From assembly GCA_947628765.1 (NCBI GenBank), contig CANRBD010000008.1:1-18861 (forward strand): 18,861 nt of DNA. Direction: 5' to 3'. This document shows positions 15,338 through 18,861 of this stretch, one piece after another (position 1 is the first letter of the stretch; each line of letters starts with the position of its first letter). The notes beneath the pieces were generated by a model. The model had not been told where the DNA came from. It ran no database searches and saw only the letters and a list, made by a program, of their open reading frames with translations. The position numbers and the translations under genes were made by a program. This stretch comes from an uncultured Bacilli bacterium. Its GTDB lineage: Bacteria; Bacillota_I; Bacilli_A; RF39; UBA660.

Positions 15338-17806
15338 TCTTTTTTCAGTAATCCTTTGCAGGCCATTGGCGATGCCGCCTCAGTTTTGGGTGATTTTTGG
15401 CAAGGAGTTGTAGGCAATGCTACTGATTTTTTTGCCAATACTGGTGCCGCAATAATGAATGGATTTAATTGTTTAGCTTCAGTTGCATCTAATGCTTGGA
15501 ATGCCACCACTAATGCTATAAGTCGTGGTATTTCCGCAATACAATCAGCAGGACAAGCGGTAATAGATACTGGTGCCAAAGTTGTAGACAATATTGTTAC
15601 TTTTATTTCACCTGCAACTAATGCTATTGGTGATTTTGCTATGACCGCATGGAATGATTATATTGTTCCGACCGCCTCGAGTATAGGCATGGGCATTTGT
15701 GGCCTTGGCAATGGTATATTAAATGTGGCCGAGGATATTGTGGACTTCGGTGCTGATATTGCTGGATGTATTGCTTCAATTCCTGCTGGTATTGTCGATG
15801 GTGTTAGTTATTTAGCTACTGGTGAAGGCGCCGGTGCACTAGATGCTGTTTGGGGTGGAATTCAAGATTTTGTTCAAACAGAATGGGTTAATAATTCTTT
15901 TGAATGGATATTTACAGAAACCGACTTTGGAAAAGCAATGAATGAAAATGCTGTCGATTGGATGAAATATGGTTCCACAGGATATAATGTAGCTGAGGGC
16001 ACTGGATATATTGGCGGTCTAGTAGCTCTTACGGTTCTCACAGCCGGAGTTGGTGGCGCCGCAGGTGGCGCAGGAGCCGCCGCGGGATCTGCTGGTCGTG
16101 CTGCTCTTGGAACTTCTTTAAAAGCCGCAACTAAAACGGGAACGGCATTATCTTTTATGACCGGTACAGGTCGCGGAACGGAAGAATCTTGGAATAATGG
16201 TGCTAATACATTAGAAGGCTTGCTTTATGGTGGGGCTTCTGGAGCGTTTGACGCCTTACAGTGGTATGCCGGTGGTAAAATTGCTGGCTTAGGCGCTAAA
16301 GCTTTAGTAGCTGATGCGGGACTAGGATTTATTGATGTTCCAACTAGGTCTTTGTTACAGGGAATATATTCAGATGAAAGTTATGCAAATAGATTTGAAA
16401 GCAATGGTGGTTGGAATGCAACTTTGTTTACAACTGGACTTGCAGGAATTTTCTCTGGTGCCGGTGAAGTGTCAGTAGCCAAAAAACTTTGGAATGCTGA
16501 AACAATACCTAATATGAGTAATAAACTTGGAGCTGTTTCAACTTCGAAAACATCGGTATTAAAAGATGTTATGACCAAATTAGGTAATTTGAAATCTCAA
16601 ATGTCTCCATTACAAATATTAGAAGAATATAGCAAAAAAAGAAATAGTAAGGTACTTGATGTGAATACCAAAGCACTGTTAGATAATTATTCAACCAATG
16701 ATTTAAACAAATTGATGGCCTTGGCCGAATATAATTCTGCAGGTACCTCAAAAAAACCATTTGAATTTTATTCTTCGTTAATGGATAGAGATACATATAA
16801 TGGTTTCGCCCCAAATCAAGGAGTTATAAGAGAATTAAATCGTTCAGATTTATTAAGTGGGGATGCGAAAGAATTCCGTTACTTAAAATCAAAATTAAAA
16901 AAACAAGGGTTCAGTGGCGTGAATGCTACTAAAACATTAAAAATGATTGATACAACAGGAGCTTGTTCCTATGCTTCGGCGATGGATATAATTATTAACA
17001 AATTTAAAGATATGCCACATGTATATGAACAAATCTTTGGTTATCCACTAATAAAAGATGGAAAATTAAATGATGCTGAATTACTTTTAGATTTATTTGT
17101 TCACGCAAATCAAAAAACGGTAAAAAATCCAGAGGGAATTTTTAAAGGTAATAGATTATTAGAAAAAAGTGATGAAACTCAAGTTTATTTGGCTAATAAA
17201 AATACCGGAATAAATACAGATGTCATTAATGATTTTCTAAGTAGTAAATTAGATGGTCTTCAATGTAATTCTAGTTTTATCGTTTTGCCACAAGTATTTG
17301 ATAAATATAATGAAATTCATTATGTTTTAAGTAAAATTAAAAATGGTGATAATTATAATGGAATTACTGGTGAGAAACTTACTGATAGGCTTGCACAATT
17401 ACAACAGGAAGTTCAAAATGTAGATTTAGATAAAGCTAATCAGCAGTTACGAAACAGAATTGATACCAAACTTGAGCAAGGAAAATCAATCGAAATCCAA
17501 ATTTATAAACCACTGGAAAATAGAGATAACAGTAATTATGAAGATGTCGTTCTTACTAGTTTTAATCCAACAAAATATGCAAATGTTTCTACGAAAACAT
17601 GGAATGAAGGCGGCGGACATATAATGCCTGTCGTTGGAACTAATGAAAGAGGTATAATTGTTGGAACATGGAGTAGACCATATGTTTTAGAATATAGTGA
17701 TTTATTACATTCTGATTTCAAAATTACAGAATCCGAAATAGTTTTTGCCCAGACTGGTGAACAGGATTTCATTGAAAATATAATAACGCAAGGGGGAGGA
17801 CAATGA
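15023..17806 (+). CDS. Type VII effector 2 with hydrophobic central region and papain-like domain (long form)
   Basis: A 927-residue probable polymorphic toxin, no signal peptide. Residues 1-105 are the shared head. About 106-530 is unique to this copy: Ala/Gly/Ile-rich with glycine-spaced hydrophobic helices, strongest near 329-354 (GGLVALTVLTAGVGGAAGG), like membrane-active central domains of large T7SS toxins. The C-terminal domain (from about 578) aligns with effector 1: NQGVIREL, C648 in DTTGACSYA, IFGYP, ELLLD, H866 in GGGHIMPVVG and W883. H to W spacing is 17 in both effectors. The third papain residue is again not Asn/Asp (G881-T882 precede the Trp). The stop overlaps the next gene by four bases (ATGA), tying its translation to the putative immunity protein. 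Enzyme class is inferred; target unknown. Confidence 0.75.
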   Translation: MESHFYPDKVQTGAITVSGIHTKLSEASSKISSASNIDGRIKSRLSFDFAGTASEINNYVNDAKQITQNINNVLLEYYKITGQTTEMSSLLGLNLGGFDVFGALNSFFSNPLQAIGDAASVLGDFWQGVVGNATDFFANTGAAIMNGFNCLASVASNAWNATTNAISRGISAIQSAGQAVIDTGAKVVDNIVTFISPATNAIGDFAMTAWNDYIVPTASSIGMGICGLGNGILNVAEDIVDFGADIAGCIASIPAGIVDGVSYLATGEGAGALDAVWGGIQDFVQTEWVNNSFEWIFTETDFGKAMNENAVDWMKYGSTGYNVAEGTGYIGGLVALTVLTAGVGGAAGGAGAAAGSAGRAALGTSLKAATKTGTALSFMTGTGRGTEESWNNGANTLEGLLYGGASGAFDALQWYAGGKIAGLGAKALVADAGLGFIDVPTRSLLQGIYSDESYANRFESNGGWNATLFTTGLAGIFSGAGEVSVAKKLWNAETIPNMSNKLGAVSTSKTSVLKDVMTKLGNLKSQMSPLQILEEYSKKRNSKVLDVNTKALLDNYSTNDLNKLMALAEYNSAGTSKKPFEFYSSLMDRDTYNGFAPNQGVIRELNRSDLLSGDAKEFRYLKSKLKKQGFSGVNATKTLKMIDTTGACSYASAMDIIINKFKDMPHVYEQIFGYPLIKDGKLNDAELLLDLFVHANQKTVKNPEGIFKGNRLLEKSDETQVYLANKNTGINTDVINDFLSSKLDGLQCNSSFIVLPQVFDKYNEIHYVLSKIKNGDNYNGITGEKLTDRLAQLQQEVQNVDLDKANQQLRNRIDTKLEQGKSIEIQIYKPLENRDNSNYEDVVLTSFNPTKYANVSTKTWNEGGGHIMPVVGTNERGIIVGTWSRPYVLEYSDLLHSDFKITESEIVFAQTGEQDFIENIITQGGGQ

Positions 17807-18471
17807 AAGATTTAGAAGAAAAAATAAACATTCTTAGTGATTATGAAAATTTAAATATGCCTGACTATGAGAAGCAAATGTATTTTAAAGTTAAAATATT
17901 ATACTTGAAATTATTAAATGACTATTTATCTTTAAACCAATACGATGATAAACTTACTAATAGTCAATTACGTTTCATCAAAACTCCAAAAAACCAACAA
18001 GATATATATCAATTCTTGTCTCCAAATAATTATTATTTTATTCGAAATAATCTTCATATCGATAGATTACCAATAGAAGATTTTAAATATTTAAGTTTAA
18101 AACAAGATGATGTTTTAGATGAAAAAAGTGAAGAACTAATAAAAAGAACATTTCAAACAGTTATAAAAGAAGTAGATGAAAAAATATCAGGACCTTTTAT
18201 GGCAGTATATGGACCATTAGCGTCAGATGCTTTTCAAGCTAAAAATGATTCATTAGTTATAGGATTTAGATATGATGAATTTAATACTGATGGTTTATCT
18301 GATGAAGAATGGGAAGAGTTAAATGAAAAACAATATGCGTTTTTAACTAAGCAAAATCAAGAAATGATGACAGAGCTTAGTGAAAAGTATCATATTCCAG
18401 TAAAAGTGATTGAATATGATGAATATAGTGTTCAGCCACTTGAATATGAAAAAAAAAATAAACAGATGTGA
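17803..18471 (+). CDS. Cytosolic paralogue of the lipoprotein, putative immunity protein for effector 2
   Basis: 222 residues, with no signal peptide or lipobox: it begins MKDLEEKINILSDYE and aligns directly with the mature part of the lipoprotein at 14198. Shared blocks include YYFIRNNLHIDRL, IKRTF, YGPLAS, NDSLVIG, DEEW and EYDEYSV. The start follows a very strong GGGGGAGGA site and overlaps the effector 2 stop by four bases, so the two are made in step, as expected for a toxin and its antidote. Its predicted location inside the cell differs from that of its paralogue. A run of ten A at 18449-18458 lies in the last codons. Immunity function is inferred from position and the paired duplication. 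Confidence 0.65.
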   Translation: MKDLEEKINILSDYENLNMPDYEKQMYFKVKILYLKLLNDYLSLNQYDDKLTNSQLRFIKTPKNQQDIYQFLSPNNYYFIRNNLHIDRLPIEDFKYLSLKQDDVLDEKSEELIKRTFQTVIKEVDEKISGPFMAVYGPLASDAFQAKNDSLVIGFRYDEFNTDGLSDEEWEELNEKQYAFLTKQNQEMMTELSEKYHIPVKVIEYDEYSVQPLEYEKKNKQM

Positions 18472-18485
18472 AAAGGAGGGATAAA

Positions 18486-18833
18486 ATGAAAGAAAAGTTT
18501 TTACCAATAGGAACAGTAGTATTATTAGAAGGGGCTACTAAAAAAATTATGATTATCGGATATTGTCCAATGGGAAATGATAACAAAGTGTTTGATTACA
18601 GTGCTTGTACATATCCAGAAGGTTTAATATCATCCGATAAAACTTTAGCTTTCAACCATAATCAAATAAAACAAATAGTATTTATGGGATTAGAAAGCGA
18701 AGAACAACAAAATTTTAGTAAACAAATTAAAAACATGCTTAATAACATCGATAGTTTAAAAAATGTAGAACTTCCTAATGATGATGTTCAAACTCAATCT
18801 TTAGATAGTAATGTTTCGACATTAGATGTATAA
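18486..18833 (+). CDS. DUF4176 family protein
   Basis: 115 residues. The first 75 match the DUF4176 pattern as I recall it: LPIGTVVLLEGATKKIMIIGY, then YPEG, then FNHNQIKQIVFMG. Members are small, beta-rich, without signal peptide, and recur in Bacillota type VII/LXG toxin loci, but their function is unknown to me. The last 40 residues are polar and low in structure (Gln/Asn/Asp/Ser-rich). The frame is open from GTG 18468, but the AAAGGAGGG site at 18472-18480 places the start at ATG 18486. It is the last gene of the operon, directly followed by a terminator. Confidence 0.8.
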   Translation: MKEKFLPIGTVVLLEGATKKIMIIGYCPMGNDNKVFDYSACTYPEGLISSDKTLAFNHNQIKQIVFMGLESEEQQNFSKQIKNMLNNIDSLKNVELPNDDVQTQSLDSNVSTLDV

Positions 18834-18858
18834 ACAAGATTACCCATCTTGTTTTTTT
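18832..18858 (+). terminator. Terminator of the type VII operon
   Basis: A perfect 9-base inverted repeat (18832-18840 and 18846-18854) around the 5-base loop TACCC, followed by further T residues, starts at the stop codon of the DUF4176 gene. It closes the operon that begins at essC. Confidence 0.9.
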
Positions 18859-18861
18859 ATT

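Noticed and set aside
18449..18458. Run of ten A near the end of the cytosolic putative immunity gene, as a phase-variation switch
   Set aside because: Slippage would alter only the last few residues and quickly meets stop codons in both shifted frames, so an on/off role is unlikely.
1..18861. Mycoplasma-type code with TGA as Trp
   Set aside because: TGA ends several genes (for example at 11678-11680, 17804-17806 and 18469-18471), followed by proper starts, and Trp is encoded by TGG.

Overview
The window is an 18.9 kb stretch of low-GC, standard-code chromosome. TGA is used as stop and Trp is TGG. All genes lie on the plus strand, and stop codons often double as terminator stems or overlap the next start. 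The order mnmE-mnmG-rsmG-noc is the replication-origin-proximal neighbourhood of Bacillota. With the AT-rich composition and a T7SSb-type EssC, this suggests a member of the Bacilli, perhaps an uncultured host-associated lineage; that placement is inference.

Region 1 (1-3993) is a tRNA/rRNA modification operon. A promoter at 2-30 drives mnmE and mnmG, whose products together make the xnm5U34 wobble modification, and rsmG (m7G527 of 16S rRNA). It ends in a hairpin terminator. Region 2 (4001-5840) is a monocistronic nucleoid-occlusion gene. Its HTH carries three of the four Noc specificity residues. A near-consensus Noc-binding site lies inside the promoter spacer and a second lies at the end of rsmG. 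The protein is about twice the length of a normal Noc because a ~330-residue Pro/Asn/Thr-rich linker separates the DNA-binding core from the C-terminal dimerisation domain. Region 3 (5870-6788) is a small RNA m5C methyltransferase with its own terminator.

Region 4 (6789-18858) is one long type VII secretion operon: EssC motor ATPase, EsaB ubiquitin-like protein, a WXG100 protein, a WXG100-like protein with Tyr in place of Trp, a small charged helical protein, then two tandem effector/putative-immunity modules and a DUF4176 protein, closed by a terminator. EssB, EssA and EsaA are not in the window. A pair of mutually exclusive hairpins without a U-tract separates the secretion genes from the effector cassette.

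The effector cassette is the most novel part. Both effectors share an almost identical ~105-residue N-terminal head (about 91% DNA identity) and a diverged C-terminal domain with a papain-like Cys/His signature but no visible Asn/Asp third residue. The first (481 aa) is short and is followed by a lipoprotein. The second (927 aa) has an extra ~400-residue Gly/Ala-rich, hydrophobic middle and is followed by a paralogue of that lipoprotein that lacks any signal peptide. I infer two toxin-immunity pairs in which the location of the immunity protein, outside or inside the membrane, tracks whether the toxin has the membrane-active domain.
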